From: Vibrio aphrogenes
GTDB taxonomy: Bacteria > Pseudomonadota > Gammaproteobacteria > Enterobacterales > Vibrionaceae
Assembly: GCF_002157735.2 (NCBI RefSeq)
Contig: NZ_AP018689.1
Coordinates: 186,001 to 250,000, forward strand
DNA length: 64,000 nucleotides
Direction of reading: 5' to 3'
Positions within the stretch are counted from its first letter, which is position 1. Each line of letters opens with the position of its first letter. A program made the position numbers and the translations under genes. The notes beneath the pieces are model-generated. The model was not told the origin of the DNA. It saw nothing but the letters and a program-made list of their open reading frames with translations, and did no database searches. Positions 41,076 through 50,426 of the stretch are shown piece by piece.

Positions 41076-42896
41076 ATGCATAAAGGATTAACGCTGACAG
41101 GATTAACGCATCACACTGGTTTGATATCGGCCATAGCCTGTTTATTTATGTTTGGACCCATCGCGATGGCAGCCCCTACGACGACGTCTACGGTTTCCAC
41201 AACCCAAACTTCGGTACAACCGGCGTTTAGCAATCAATTTGTTGGGCTCGATTTTCGGATCAATAAACAAAAAGAAGGGGTGATTGTGGTGAAACTCTCC
41301 TCTTCAACTTCTGCTGTGGATATTAAAAAGAATGCCCAAGGCTTAACGATCGATCTGATTCATACGCGTGTCAGTGATGATGACTTATACGTTATTGATG
41401 TTAAAGATTTTTCAACGGCAGTCAGTACCGTTGAGGTCTTTCGAGAGGGGGAGAATACCCGTTTACAAGCGGTGGTGAGCGGTGACTTTAGTTATGACTA
41501 TCGCTTAAAAGGCAACAATCTTGAAATCACCGTCACGGAGAGAAAAGCAACGAAGTCGGCGGCTCAATCTAAGACGGTGTTAGAAGGGGAAAATAAAAAG
41601 ATTTCGATTAACTTTCAAGATATTCCGGTGCGAAACGTCCTGCAATTAATCGCAGAGTATAACGGTTTTAATCTCGTGGTCTCAGATTCGGTAACGGGTA
41701 ACCTAACTCTGCGCTTAGATGGCGTACCGTGGCAACAAGTGCTGGATATTATTTTGCAAGTAAAAGGACTGGATAAGCAAATTGAAGGTAATGTGGTGTT
41801 AGTGGCTCCGCAAGCTGAACTGGATGCTCAACAAAAACAACGTTTAGAGCAAGCTCGTATGGAAGAAGAGCTTGGCAACTTGAGTTCAGAGTTGGTGCAA
41901 ATTAATTTTGCTAAAGCTTCGGATATTGCCGCCTTAATTGGAGGGGAAGGGGAAGTCAGTATGTTGTCGAGTCGTGGCAATATCAATGTCGATGAACGTA
42001 CCAACTCGCTGCTTATTCGTGATTTAACCACCAATATTGAAGTGATTAAAGGCATTATTGAAGCGTTAGATATTCCGGTAAAGCAGGTGCAAATTGAAGC
42101 TCGTATTGTGACTGTGAGTGAGGGGAATTTGCAAGATCTCGGCGTGCGTTGGGGGGTGAGTAATACTAATGGTTCGTTTTCGACCGGCGGTTCGATTGAA
42201 AGCAATTTAGCCAATGCCAATCGTCATGGTCAAAATGGTCGTGGTGGTTTAATGGATGGTGATGATTTGGACTTTGCTGGCGGCGATCAAAAAGTTGGCA
42301 TTGATGATTTTTTAAATGTTAATTTAGCCGCAACCAGTTCCAATGCTTCAAGTATTGCCTTTCAAGTGGCTAAATTAGGCTCTGATACGTTATTGGATTT
42401 AGAGTTATCGGCGCTACAAGCTGAATCGAAAGCTGAAATTATTTCCAGCCCACGCCTGATCACGACCAACAAGCAACCGGCTTATATTGAGCAAGGGACC
42501 GAAATTCCTTATTTGGAAGCCTCCTCCAGTGGTGCTACCTCAGTCAGTTTTAAAAAAGCGGTGCTGAGTTTAAAGGTTACTCCTCAAATTACCCCAGACA
42601 ATCGCTTGGTGTTGGATTTGAGTGTGACGCAAGACCGCCCCGGTGAAGTGGTGAAGACTGGAGATGGGGAAGCGGTGGCCATTGATACCCAGCGCATCGG
42701 AACTCAAGTGCTGGTGGATAATGGAGAAACGGTCGTGTTGGGCGGTATCTATCAACATTCAGTCCAAACCAGTGTTGATAAAGTGCCTTTGTTAGGTGAT
42801 ATCCCTTATCTTGGGGCGTTATTTCGTCGTAGTTATGAAAATTATGGCAAGAGCGAGTTATTGATTTTTGTTACGCCTAAAGTCATTCTACAGTAG
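41076..42896 (+). CDS. pilQ: Type IV pilus secretin PilQ
   Basis: Outer-membrane secretin through which pili emerge and DNA enters. ATG at 41076 gives a compact signal peptide ending around AMAAP. An ATG at 41049 would add nine residues and lacks a ribosome site; either is possible. An AMIN-type region covers about 50-140. Secretin N domains follow (KISINFQDIPVRNVLQLIAEYNGFNLVV), and the secretin core closes the protein (PSRL-like SSPRLITTNKQPAYIEQGTEIPY, VPLLGDIPYLGALFRR). About 606 aa. Confidence 0.93.
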   Translation: MHKGLTLTGLTHHTGLISAIACLFMFGPIAMAAPTTTSTVSTTQTSVQPAFSNQFVGLDFRINKQKEGVIVVKLSSSTSAVDIKKNAQGLTIDLIHTRVSDDDLYVIDVKDFSTAVSTVEVFREGENTRLQAVVSGDFSYDYRLKGNNLEITVTERKATKSAAQSKTVLEGENKKISINFQDIPVRNVLQLIAEYNGFNLVVSDSVTGNLTLRLDGVPWQQVLDIILQVKGLDKQIEGNVVLVAPQAELDAQQKQRLEQARMEEELGNLSSELVQINFAKASDIAALIGGEGEVSMLSSRGNINVDERTNSLLIRDLTTNIEVIKGIIEALDIPVKQVQIEARIVTVSEGNLQDLGVRWGVSNTNGSFSTGGSIESNLANANRHGQNGRGGLMDGDDLDFAGGDQKVGIDDFLNVNLAATSSNASSIAFQVAKLGSDTLLDLELSALQAESKAEIISSPRLITTNKQPAYIEQGTEIPYLEASSSGATSVSFKKAVLSLKVTPQITPDNRLVLDLSVTQDRPGEVVKTGDGEAVAIDTQRIGTQVLVDNGETVVLGGIYQHSVQTSVDKVPLLGDIPYLGALFRRSYENYGKSELLIFVTPKVILQ

Positions 42897-42978
42897 TGAA
42901 TTTGCTCTCAAAAATGAGATTGTGGAACTGGCTCAGTTGGAGATAAATTCACACTTAGTAAAATTAAAGTTGCATTAG

Positions 42979-43040
42979 TGGCACCATACTTAGATAATTT
43001 CGGGTCTGATCACGAATTATCTGTGAGGAATTAGGTGCCA
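42979..43040. promoter_or_regulatory. Two-tier hairpin in the pilQ-aroK interval
   Basis: Outer stem TGGCACC / GGTGCCA (42979-42985, 43034-43040) encloses inner stem AGATAATT / AATTATCT (42992-42999, 43015-43022). There is no T run after it on the plus strand, so it is not a plain terminator. It may be an aroK leader structure or a palindromic element. Confidence 0.45.
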
Positions 43041-43138
43041 TAATGATATCTAATGAGCTTTTGTTTGTTTAAAAACAATGGGTTAATTAGAGAGTCCAAT
43101 GGCGATGTCATTAAATTAACGTTGAATTACTGCTAAAC

Positions 43139-43657
43139 ATGGCCGAAAAACGCAATATTTTTCTTGTTGGCCCAATGGGTGCCGGCAAAAGTACAATTGG
43201 TAGACATCTAGCTCAACAGCTGCACATGGAGTTTTTAGATTCTGATACGGTTATTGAGCAAAGAACTGGTGCAGACATCAGTTGGGTATTTGATGTTGAA
43301 GGTGAAGAAGGTTTCCGCGTTCGCGAAGAAGCCGTCATTGACGATCTAACACAAGAGCAAGGTATCGTTCTTGCGACAGGTGGTGGCTCAATTAAGAGCA
43401 AAGATAACCGCAATCGCCTCTCTGCTCGTGGTATTGTTGTCTATTTAGAAACCACGATTGAAAAGCAATTAACACGAACAAACCGTGATAAAAAGCGTCC
43501 ATTATTACAAACGGGTGAGCCGCGTGAAGTGTTAGAAGCATTAGCGGCGGAACGTAATCCTTTATATGAAGAGATTGCAGACTATACCGTACGTACGGAT
43601 GATCAAAGCGCGAAAGTTGTGGCAAATCTTATTGTTAAGATGTTAGACGAAAATTAA
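43139..43657 (+). CDS. aroK: Shikimate kinase I
   Basis: P-loop kinase of the aromatic amino acid pathway. Walker A is GPMGAGKST (residues 11-19). The shikimate-binding [11 protein letters not shown] and [12 protein letters not shown] are intact, and the lid [11 protein letters not shown] is present. 172 aa (E. coli 173). The ribosome site is weak. aroB begins 24 bases downstream and is in the same operon. Confidence 0.98.
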   Translation: MAEKRNIFLVGPMGAGKSTIGRHLAQQLHMEFLDSDTVIEQRTGADISWVFDVEGEEGFRVREEAVIDDLTQEQGIVLATGGGSIKSKDNRNRLSARGIVVYLETTIEKQLTRTNRDKKRPLLQTGEPREVLEALAAERNPLYEEIADYTVRTDDQSAKVVANLIVKMLDEN

Positions 43658-43681
43658 TCGATAGCTTAGGAGCCCCAAACC

Positions 43682-44764
43682 ATGGAACGGATTAATGTGG
43701 ATCTTGCAGAGCGGAGCTATCCCATTTCGATTGGCGCTGGATTATTAAGTGATCCAGCGCTTTTCTCATCTTTAAAACCACAGCAAAAAGTCGTCGTTAT
43801 TAGTAATACCACGGTGGCTCCTTTGTACGCCCCAAGATTAATGGCGACCTTACAAAGCCTCGAATGCCAAGTTGATTTACTGACGTTACCAGATGGTGAG
43901 CAATACAAATCGCTGGAAACGTTCAATACCATCATGACTTTCTTATTAGAAGGCAGTTATAACCGTGATGTGGTATTGGTGGCATTAGGTGGTGGTGTGA
44001 TTGGTGATTTAGTTGGCTTTGCTGCCGCTTGTTATCACCGTGGTGTCGATTTTATTCAAGTACCCACGACCTTGTTATCCCAAGTGGATTCTTCGGTTGG
44101 GGGGAAAACGGCGGTCAATCATCCTTTAGGTAAGAACATGATCGGGGCTTTTTATCAGCCCAAGTCGGTAGTGATTGATACCGACTGTTTAAATACCTTA
44201 CCTGAACGTGAATTCGCAGCGGGCATGGCCGAGGTGATTAAGTACGGCATCATTATCGATAGTGATTTTTTTGCCTGGCTTGAACAGCATGTCGATAAAT
44301 TAGTGGCGTTGGATAATCCCGCGCTGTGCTACGCCATTGCTCGTTGTTGCCAGATTAAAGCTGATGTTGTGAATGCCGATGAAAAAGAGTCCGGTGTTCG
44401 GGCGTTGCTTAATCTCGGTCATACCTATGGTCATGCGATTGAAGCTGAAATGGGGTATGGCAATTGGTTACATGGCGAAGCGGTAGCCTCAGGTACTATG
44501 ATGGCGGCCCAGACGTCAGTATTACGTTCGTTGATGACCCCACAACAGTTAGAGCGAATTAAAACGCTGTTAGTCAAATTCAACTTACCCATTCATACCC
44601 CAGAAAGCATGTCGTATGAGCATTTTATTAAGCACATGATGCGAGATAAAAAAGTATTAGCAGGGCAGTTACGGTTAATCTTACCTACCGGGATAGGCTC
44701 TGCAGAGGTTCTCGGTGATACCGATGAAGCCATCATTAGACAAGCGATAGAAGCCTGTCGTTAG
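43682..44764 (+). CDS. aroB: 3-dehydroquinate synthase
   Basis: Second step of the shikimate pathway, NAD- and zinc-dependent. Glycine-rich segments [20 protein letters not shown] near residue 100 and [21 protein letters not shown] near 140 are clear, and the metal-binding [10 protein letters not shown] and LHGEAVASG lie near 250-270. 360 aa (E. coli 362). It forms the aroKB operon that continues toward damX and dam, as in E. coli. Confidence 0.98.
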   Translation: MERINVDLAERSYPISIGAGLLSDPALFSSLKPQQKVVVISNTTVAPLYAPRLMATLQSLECQVDLLTLPDGEQYKSLETFNTIMTFLLEGSYNRDVVLVALGGGVIGDLVGFAAACYHRGVDFIQVPTTLLSQVDSSVGGKTAVNHPLGKNMIGAFYQPKSVVIDTDCLNTLPEREFAAGMAEVIKYGIIIDSDFFAWLEQHVDKLVALDNPALCYAIARCCQIKADVVNADEKESGVRALLNLGHTYGHAIEAEMGYGNWLHGEAVASGTMMAAQTSVLRSLMTPQQLERIKTLLVKFNLPIHTPESMSYEHFIKHMMRDKKVLAGQLRLILPTGIGSAEVLGDTDEAIIRQAIEACR

Positions 44765-44768
44765 TATT

Positions 44769-44796
44769 AAGGCCTTTGAGTTATATCAAGCTCAAA
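44769..44796 (+). terminator. Intrinsic terminator after aroB
   Basis: GGCCTTTGAG pairs with CTCAAAGGTC (one G-U pair) and is followed by TTTTTC. Confidence 0.8.
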
Positions 44797-44900
44797 GGTC
44801 TTTTTCATTGCATTCAAGAAATTTATGTTTATTTGACATATATAACTTACTAACATGTTAATACAAAAAGAAAATTTTCTTGATTTGAAAGAGGCTAGTA

Positions 44901-46313
44901 ATGAGTATGACTCATGATGGAGCACCCATTGTGCAATTGGAATCGCAACAACAATTATTAGACAACTTGCAACAGATGATTCGTCTCGATTCAAATCTGA
45001 TCTGTGTCGCCGGTAAAAAGGGGGCAGGTAAGTCTTGGTTAGCGCAACGTTTCCTTAATACTGACTCCGCCATTCAAACCTTGTCTTTTCTCATTTGTTT
45101 ACCATCTCAAACGGCAGAACAGCAACGCAGTGTGCTACTGGGACAATTGCTTTCAGATAGCTTCTGTACTGGCGAAGAAACCTTAACCGAAAGTTTAGGG
45201 ACTTTTCGTGGCGAGCAAGAATGCAAAGCTACGATTGTGGTTGATGATGCTAACTTACTGACGCATCATCTATTGGATGAATTAGCCCAACTGGTGTTGG
45301 AAGCTCAGAACCAACCACTGTGGCAAATCAATGTTATTTTATTTGCTAACCCAGATTTAATCGATGAAGCTTCGTTAACGACCCTACCAAAACCCGATTT
45401 TAAACATTTGGTAATTGAGCCTTTCCGTCCTCAAGAAGTGAATGATTTTCTTGAACAACTGGTGATCCCTGCACATCATGTAGATTCAGAGAAAAAGCAA
45501 CAAGCCATTTATCAGGCCGCTCAAAAAGTCGAAGCTTATCCCGGCAATCTTTATGCTTTGGCGGAAAAACATCGCCCACCGGTCGTATGTTGGGTAAAAC
45601 GTTCTTTAATTGCCATTATCATTTTATTGCTCGCCTTAGGCGGTTGGTCTTGGTGGACCAGCTATCAAGCGAGGGTACAAGACCAAATGCTTGATGCTGG
45701 AAGCCAGAAGGATGAGCAACAAGTAGCCCCAACGGACGAATCCGCGACAACTGACGCGAGCAGTTCGGCGCAATCAACCCTTTCATCTCAAAGCGAGTCA
45801 ACTCAACAAGACGATGCGCTGCCACCGAGTGTTACTGAAAAAACCTTAACGGTTGGCGATGAGACCAATGGCGAGCAAAAACGTGTCGTGGTACCGGCGA
45901 ATGTGGTGGATGCGCTGTTAAATGGTGAAAGCCCAAAATCGGCCAAAGTCAGTCAAGAAGACGTACAAAACTTACCGGCGACGAATTATTCTTCGATTGC
46001 TGATGGTAACTTAACCCTAGCAAGCGAAGCGTTATTAGCGATTCCTGAGCAGCGCTATACTTTGCAATTGGCAGCAGTTACCGAAGAAGAGGAAGCGATC
46101 AATTTCCTTAAAATGTATGACTTAGATGGCAAAGTTCGTATTTATCGTACCCTTCGTGGTCAACAGCCTTGGTATATTATTACCTATAAAGATTTTGCTA
46201 GCATTCAGGAGACTCGAGAAGCGATTCAAGAGTTATCGTTAGCGCTACAAAAAGAACAACCTTGGCCAAAATCAATGGCACAAGTGCATCAAGAAATTGA
46301 GAAAGCGAAATAA
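44901..46313 (+). CDS. damX: Cell division protein DamX (SPOR domain, AAA-type N-terminus)
   Basis: Septal-ring protein that binds denuded glycan through a SPOR domain. Here a cytoplasmic P-loop region precedes the membrane segment: Walker A GKKGAGKS (residues 38-45) and Walker B-like TIVVDDANLL near 113. One membrane helix lies at about 231-250 (SLIAIIILLLALGGWSWW), then a long Ser/Gln/Thr-rich linker and the SPOR domain near 390-460 (YTLQLAAVTEEEEAINFLKM). 470 aa. ATG 44901 has GAGG seven bases ahead. It is followed by dam. Confidence 0.93.
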   Translation: MSMTHDGAPIVQLESQQQLLDNLQQMIRLDSNLICVAGKKGAGKSWLAQRFLNTDSAIQTLSFLICLPSQTAEQQRSVLLGQLLSDSFCTGEETLTESLGTFRGEQECKATIVVDDANLLTHHLLDELAQLVLEAQNQPLWQINVILFANPDLIDEASLTTLPKPDFKHLVIEPFRPQEVNDFLEQLVIPAHHVDSEKKQQAIYQAAQKVEAYPGNLYALAEKHRPPVVCWVKRSLIAIIILLLALGGWSWWTSYQARVQDQMLDAGSQKDEQQVAPTDESATTDASSSAQSTLSSQSESTQQDDALPPSVTEKTLTVGDETNGEQKRVVVPANVVDALLNGESPKSAKVSQEDVQNLPATNYSSIADGNLTLASEALLAIPEQRYTLQLAAVTEEEEAINFLKMYDLDGKVRIYRTLRGQQPWYIITYKDFASIQETREAIQELSLALQKEQPWPKSMAQVHQEIEKAK

Positions 46314-46409
46314 CGCTGAGTCTCGCGCTGAAATGTGTTACATTCCCCACCCCATTAGCAATAGTTGATGGGTTGGTGAAAGATATGTGGTCGGTGAGTA
46401 GTAAAATAA

Positions 46410-47231
46410 ATGAAGAAGCAGCGAGCTTTCCTCAAATGGGCAGGCGGTAAATACGGATTAGTTGAAGATATTCAACGTCACCTACCAGAAGGTAGAAAAC
46501 TGATTGAGCCTTTTGTCGGGGCTGGTTCAGTGTTTCTTAATACCGACTATGACCAATACTTATTAGCCGATATCAACCCTGATCTGATTAATTTGTATAA
46601 TTTGCTTAAAGAGCAGCCGGATAACTTTATCCAAGAGGCTCAGCGCTTTTTTACGAGTGAATACAATCGTAAAGAGGTGTATTTAGGCATCAGAGCCGAT
46701 TTTAATCAAAGCCAAGATACCTTTTTTCGCTCCTTAGCTTTCCTCTATATGAACCGTTTTGGATTTAATGGCTTATGCCGTTATAACAAAAAGGGCGGAT
46801 TTAATGTGCCGTTTGGTTCGTATAAAAAACCTTACTTTCCTGAAAAAGAAATGCTGCATTTTGCTGAAAAAGCTAAAAAAGCCAGCTTTGTCTGTGAAAG
46901 TTATCCCCAAACCTTTGCGCGTGCTCGTAAAGGGTGTGTCGTATATTGCGACCCCCCGTACGCTCCCCTTGCTCAAGCCAGTAATTTTACGTCGTATGCC
47001 GGCAATGGCTTTTCGTTGGATGACCAAGCTGAATTAGCCAGTATTGCTGAACACACAGCAATGCAGCGAGAGATCCCTGTTTTGATTTCTAATCACGATA
47101 CGGCATTAACTCGTCGTCTTTATAAAGGCGCTCAATTAAATGTTGTGAAAGTAAAACGCACCATCAGCCGTAATGGCTCAGGCCGTAATAAAGTGGATGA
47201 GTTGTTGGCGTTGTTTGAAGCGAAGGGATAG
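46410..47231 (+). CDS. dam: DNA adenine methyltransferase
   Basis: GATC-specific N6-adenine methylase used in mismatch repair, replication timing and, in Vibrio, chromosome II control. The SAM-binding FVGAGS lies at residues 35-40 and the catalytic DPPY at 181-184, as in E. coli. The target-recognition region (RYNKKGGFNVPFGSYKKPYFP) is intact. 273 aa (E. coli 278). It is downstream of damX, with a long repeat-bearing interval before rpe. Confidence 0.98.
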   Translation: MKKQRAFLKWAGGKYGLVEDIQRHLPEGRKLIEPFVGAGSVFLNTDYDQYLLADINPDLINLYNLLKEQPDNFIQEAQRFFTSEYNRKEVYLGIRADFNQSQDTFFRSLAFLYMNRFGFNGLCRYNKKGGFNVPFGSYKKPYFPEKEMLHFAEKAKKASFVCESYPQTFARARKGCVVYCDPPYAPLAQASNFTSYAGNGFSLDDQAELASIAEHTAMQREIPVLISNHDTALTRRLYKGAQLNVVKVKRTISRNGSGRNKVDELLALFEAKG

Positions 47232-47281
47232 GCTGGTTTCTGGTTTCTGGTTTCTGGTTCCTAGTTTCTAGGTACGAGTTA

Positions 47282-47344
47282 CGAGGACGCTGCGCTCGGG
47301 AGCCGAAAAGAATGGTTGACATTAGGTAGTCTCGCCACACAATC
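47282..47344 (+). repeat. 63-bp dispersed module, copy 2 (partner at 11813-11875)
   Basis: 59 of 63 positions match copy 1 by eye. It runs in the same orientation, with the tandem tract beginning at the next base. Confidence 0.9.
47316..47343 (+). promoter_or_regulatory. Sigma70-like promoter inside module copy 2
   Basis: TTGACA (47316-47321), 16 bases, CACAAT (47338-47343). The -10 is weaker than in copy 1 by one base. It reads toward rpe. Confidence 0.35.
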
Positions 47345-47477
47345 CTCTCGGCTCTCGGCTCTCGGCTCTCGGCTCTCGGCTCTCGGCTCTCGGCTCTCGG
47401 CTCTCGGCTCTCGGCTCTCGGCTCTCGGCTCTCGGCTCTCGGCTCTCGGCTCTCGGCTCTCGGCTCTCGGCTCTCGG
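47345..47477 (+). repeat. 7-bp tandem repeat CTCTCGG, 19 perfect copies
   Basis: 133 bases of uninterrupted CTCTCGG, the same unit and orientation as at 11876-12106, in a different copy number. It creates a spurious open frame (Ser-Ala-Leu-Gly-Ser-Arg-Leu). Confidence 0.97.
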
Positions 47478-47658
47478 CTCTTCCTAGCAGCGAAGCGAAA
47501 CTAGGGACTAGCTACCTAGAACCTTTATGTGACCATTCACCCGTAAACGCTTTCCTGCCTTGTATCTAATCGTTTGCTTGGGTAAACTTGCGCCGAAATT
47601 ATATTCAATTGTGTTCACGATTGAGCTTCTACTGTTTTGGCCTTATTCGGAGTTATCC

Positions 47659-48333
47659 ATGAAAGACTTTTTGATTGCCCCTTCCATTCTCTCTGCTGAC
47701 TTTGCGCGTTTAGGCGAAGACGTAGAAAAAGTATTGGCAGCTGGTGCTGATGTTGTTCACTTTGATGTGATGGATAATCACTATGTGCCAAACCTGACTT
47801 TTGGTGCGCCGATTTGTAAAGCGTTGCGTGATTACGGTATTACCGCGCCAATTGATGTTCACTTGATGGTGAAGCCAGTAGATAGCATCGTACCTGAGTT
47901 TGCCAAAGCCGGTGCCAGCATGATCACTTTCCATATTGAAGCCACGGAGCATGTGGACCGCACTTTACAATTAATCAAAGAGCACGGCTGTCAAGCTGGG
48001 GTAGTCTTTAACCCGGCGACGCCATTACACCATCTTGATTACATCATGGATAAAGTGGATATGATTTTGTTGATGTCAGTAAACCCAGGTTTTGGCGGTC
48101 AGTCTTTCATTCCTTCGACATTAGATAAGCTGCGTGAAGTGCGCAAACGCATCGATGAAAGTGGACGTAACATCCGTTTGGAAATTGATGGTGGCGTTAA
48201 AGTAGATAACATTCGTGAAATCGCGGAAGCGGGTGCTGATATGTTTGTGGCCGGTTCTGCTATTTTCAATCAGCCTGATTATAAAGAAGTGATTGACCAA
48301 ATGCGCAACGAATTAGCCCAAGTAAAAGAATAA
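47659..48333 (+). CDS. rpe: Ribulose-phosphate 3-epimerase
   Basis: Pentose phosphate pathway enzyme. ATG at 47659 has GGAG upstream and begins [21 protein letters not shown], matching E. coli Rpe; the longer frame to 47560 is rejected because it adds an unrelated hydrophobic segment. Metal ligands lie in [16 protein letters not shown] (residues 34-49), DVHLMV near 65 and LEIDGGV near 174. 224 aa (E. coli 225). A terminator lies between it and gph. Confidence 0.97.
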   Translation: MKDFLIAPSILSADFARLGEDVEKVLAAGADVVHFDVMDNHYVPNLTFGAPICKALRDYGITAPIDVHLMVKPVDSIVPEFAKAGASMITFHIEATEHVDRTLQLIKEHGCQAGVVFNPATPLHHLDYIMDKVDMILLMSVNPGFGGQSFIPSTLDKLREVRKRIDESGRNIRLEIDGGVKVDNIREIAEAGADMFVAGSAIFNQPDYKEVIDQMRNELAQVKE

Positions 48334-48368
48334 GCCCGAGTTAATAGGACTATGTAGCGCATAGGTTA

Positions 48369-48408
48369 ATATAGCTCATGGGTCGATATAGCTAATAGGG
48401 TCGATATA
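48369..48408. repeat. Imperfect tandem repeat of about 17-18 bp, rpe-gph interval
   Basis: ATATAGCTCATGGGTCG is followed by ATATAGCTAATAGGGTCG and a partial third unit. It sits directly before the rpe terminator. Confidence 0.6.
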
Positions 48409-48409
48409 A

Positions 48410-48446
48410 AAACAGGCTTGAGATACACTCAAGCCTGTTTTTTTAT
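48410..48446 (+). terminator. Intrinsic terminator between rpe and gph
   Basis: 13-bp stem AAACAGGCTTGAG / CTCAAGCCTGTTT (48410-48422, 48428-48440) with a T run to 48446. The gph start codon lies only about 15 bases beyond. Confidence 0.88.
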
Positions 48447-48460
48447 CGATGGACATGGTA

Positions 48461-49147
48461 ATGGCACTACAAGATATTCAATTAATCGCATTTGATTTAG
48501 ACGGAACCTTACTCGATAGCGTGCCAGATTTGGCCGAAGCGGCCGATCTTGCGGTGCGCAGTCTCGATTTTCCAAGTGTGACTCAAGCGCAAGTTCGCGA
48601 CTGGGTGGGTAATGGCGCAGATATTTTGATCGCTCGAGCATTGAGTCAAGATATTCTGATTGATGAGAACTTAGATGCCGAGCTGGTTAAGCAAGCGCGA
48701 GTACGTTTCGATGAATTTTATCACCAAGGCGGGCATCGACTCAGCCACCTGTATGACAAGGTGAAATCAACGTTGCAAACCTTGCATGGCGCAGGTTACA
48801 AAATGGCGATTGTGACCAATAAGCCTTCGGCGTTCGTCCCCGACATTCTGGCTCAACACGGTATTGCTGATGTATTTGTTGATGTGATTGGCGGCGATGA
48901 TTTTCCGAACAAAAAACCCGATCCTATGGCGTTGAACTGGCTACTTGAGAAACACCAAGTGAGTGCTAAGCAAATGTTGATGGTTGGCGATTCTAAAAAT
49001 GACGTTCTGGCGGCGAAAAATGCTGGTTGTCATTCATTTGCTTTAACTTATGGTTACAACCATGGCGAACCGATTGCCGATTCTGCTCCTGATTTTGTCG
49101 CAGATAATTTGGCTGAATTGTTGGATGTGCTGGCGGTGGTAAATTAA
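48461..49147 (+). CDS. gph: Phosphoglycolate phosphatase
   Basis: HAD-family phosphatase that removes 2-phosphoglycolate from DNA repair. Three in-frame ATGs (48449, 48455, 48461) are possible. I prefer the last because GGA stands seven bases ahead and the protein then reads MALQDIQLIAFDLDGTLLDS. The HAD nucleophile motif is DLDGT, the lysine motif lies in NKKPDP near 150 and the metal motif in GDSKNDVLAA near 174. 228 aa. Expression has to pass or bypass the terminator just upstream. Confidence 0.93.
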   Translation: MALQDIQLIAFDLDGTLLDSVPDLAEAADLAVRSLDFPSVTQAQVRDWVGNGADILIARALSQDILIDENLDAELVKQARVRFDEFYHQGGHRLSHLYDKVKSTLQTLHGAGYKMAIVTNKPSAFVPDILAQHGIADVFVDVIGGDDFPNKKPDPMALNWLLEKHQVSAKQMLMVGDSKNDVLAAKNAGCHSFALTYGYNHGEPIADSAPDFVADNLAELLDVLAVVN

Positions 49148-49212
49148 TTTGTCTCTTGGAAGCAATTAGTCTGATAAAACGCTAGTCAAACCGAGCTAGA
49201 TCAGTAAACTGA

Positions 49213-49259
49213 AATGCCTGTTATTTCCTATTATTTTAGGGGAAGCAGGCATTATTTTT
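49213..49259 (+). terminator. Intrinsic terminator after gph
   Basis: AATGCCTG (49213-49220) pairs with CAGGCATT (49246-49253), with a T-rich tail. The loop holds a second partial stem. Confidence 0.7.
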
Positions 49260-49309
49260 AATTCAAGCCCAAGACATCCTGATTGGGTAGACAGGTAAAG
49301 GAAAGAAAC

Positions 49310-50326
49310 ATGAGCAAACCCATTGTATTAAGTGGTGTTCAACCGTCTGGTGAACTGAGTATTGGTAACTACTTGGGTGCTCTACGTCAATGGCAACAAA
49401 TGCAAGACGATTACGACTGCCAATATTGTGTCGTGGACTTGCATGCGATCACGGTTCGCCAAGATCCGAAAGCATTACATGAAGCGACCTTAGATGCGTT
49501 AGCGGTTTGTCTTGCAGTTGGTGTTGACCCTAAAAAGAGCACGTTATTCGTACAATCACACGTACCGGAACACGCTCAATTAGGCTGGCTTTTAAACTGC
49601 TATACCCAAATGGGTGAACTGAATCGTATGACTCAGTTTAAAGACAAATCTCAACGTTACGCGAATGATGTTAATGCGGGTTTATTTGCTTACCCTGTTT
49701 TGATGGCGGCGGATATTTTGTTGTATGGCGCTCACCAAGTGCCGGTCGGTAACGATCAGAAACAACATTTAGAGTTAGCACGTGATATTGCGAACCGTTT
49801 TAACAATGTGTATAGCCCAGATGAGCCTATCTTCCAAATTCCAGAGCCTTACATTCCACAAGTGAATGCGCGTGTCATGAGCTTGCAAGATGCGACGAAG
49901 AAAATGTCAAAATCGGATGATAACCGTAAAAACGTGATCACTATTTTGGAAGATCCTAAGTCGATTTTGAAAAAGATCAATAAAGCACAAACGGATACAG
50001 AAACGCCACCACGTATCGCTCACGATGTGGAAAACAAAGCAGGTATTTCAAACTTGATGGGCTTGTATTCTGCTGCAACAGGCAAGAGCTATGCGGAAAT
50101 CGAAGCGCAATATGCTGGCGTTGAAATGTACGGCCCATTTAAGAAAGATGTAGGTGAAGCGGTAGTTGCTATGCTAGAACCGATTCAAGCGGAATATCAT
50201 CGTATTCGTGCTGATCGCGCTTACATGGATGAAGTGATGAAAGTGGGCGCTGAAAAAGCATCAGCAAAAGCGGCGGTAACGTTAGCAAAAGCCTTCCAAG
50301 CGGTGGGGTTTGTACCACGAGCTTAA
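49310..50326 (+). CDS. trpS: Tryptophanyl-tRNA synthetase
   Basis: Class I aminoacyl-tRNA synthetase. ATG at 49310 has AGGAAAG upstream; the upstream in-frame TTG is not needed. The HIGH-type motif is [13 protein letters not shown] (residues 12-24) and KMSKS lies near residue 196. 338 aa (E. coli 334). The order dam-rpe-gph-trpS is as in E. coli. Confidence 0.98.
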   Translation: MSKPIVLSGVQPSGELSIGNYLGALRQWQQMQDDYDCQYCVVDLHAITVRQDPKALHEATLDALAVCLAVGVDPKKSTLFVQSHVPEHAQLGWLLNCYTQMGELNRMTQFKDKSQRYANDVNAGLFAYPVLMAADILLYGAHQVPVGNDQKQHLELARDIANRFNNVYSPDEPIFQIPEPYIPQVNARVMSLQDATKKMSKSDDNRKNVITILEDPKSILKKINKAQTDTETPPRIAHDVENKAGISNLMGLYSAATGKSYAEIEAQYAGVEMYGPFKKDVGEAVVAMLEPIQAEYHRIRADRAYMDEVMKVGAEKASAKAAVTLAKAFQAVGFVPRA

Positions 50327-50337
50327 TCGTCTAAATG

Positions 50338-50395
50338 ATGCCTCTTTTGGTGTTTTGACCGAAAGCGAGTCTATTGACTGAAAGAGGCATTCTTT
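50338..50395 (+). terminator. Probable terminator after trpS
   Basis: ATGCCTCTTT (50338-50347) pairs with AAAGAGGCAT (50381-50390), followed by TCTTTCCCTT. The loop is 33 nt, longer than usual. Confidence 0.55.
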
Positions 50396-50426
50396 CCCTT
50401 CTGTTTTAAATGAGCCCAATCCACCC

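Larger units (their letters stand above)
47236..47525. repeat. CTAG-rich inverted arms around the module, dam-rpe interval
   Basis: The left part has three repeats of the word GGTTTCT, then GGTTCCTAGTTTCTAGGTA (47256-47274 approximately). The right part has ACTAGGGACTAGCTACCTAGA, an imperfect inverted counterpart. The same words border the hairpin at argG-argH. Confidence 0.6.
47232..47658. other. dam-rpe interval carrying the repeat module
   Basis: 427 bases made of: CTAG-rich words (47236-47281), the 63-bp module (47282-47344), a 19-copy CTCTCGG tract (47345-47477), and a CTAG-rich inverted arm (47481-47525). The last 130 bases look like ordinary sequence leading to the rpe ribosome site. 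Confidence 0.85.

Noticed and set aside
47316..47504. 62-codon plus-strand ORF of repeated SRLSALG
   Set aside because: Again only the CTCTCGG tract in an open frame.
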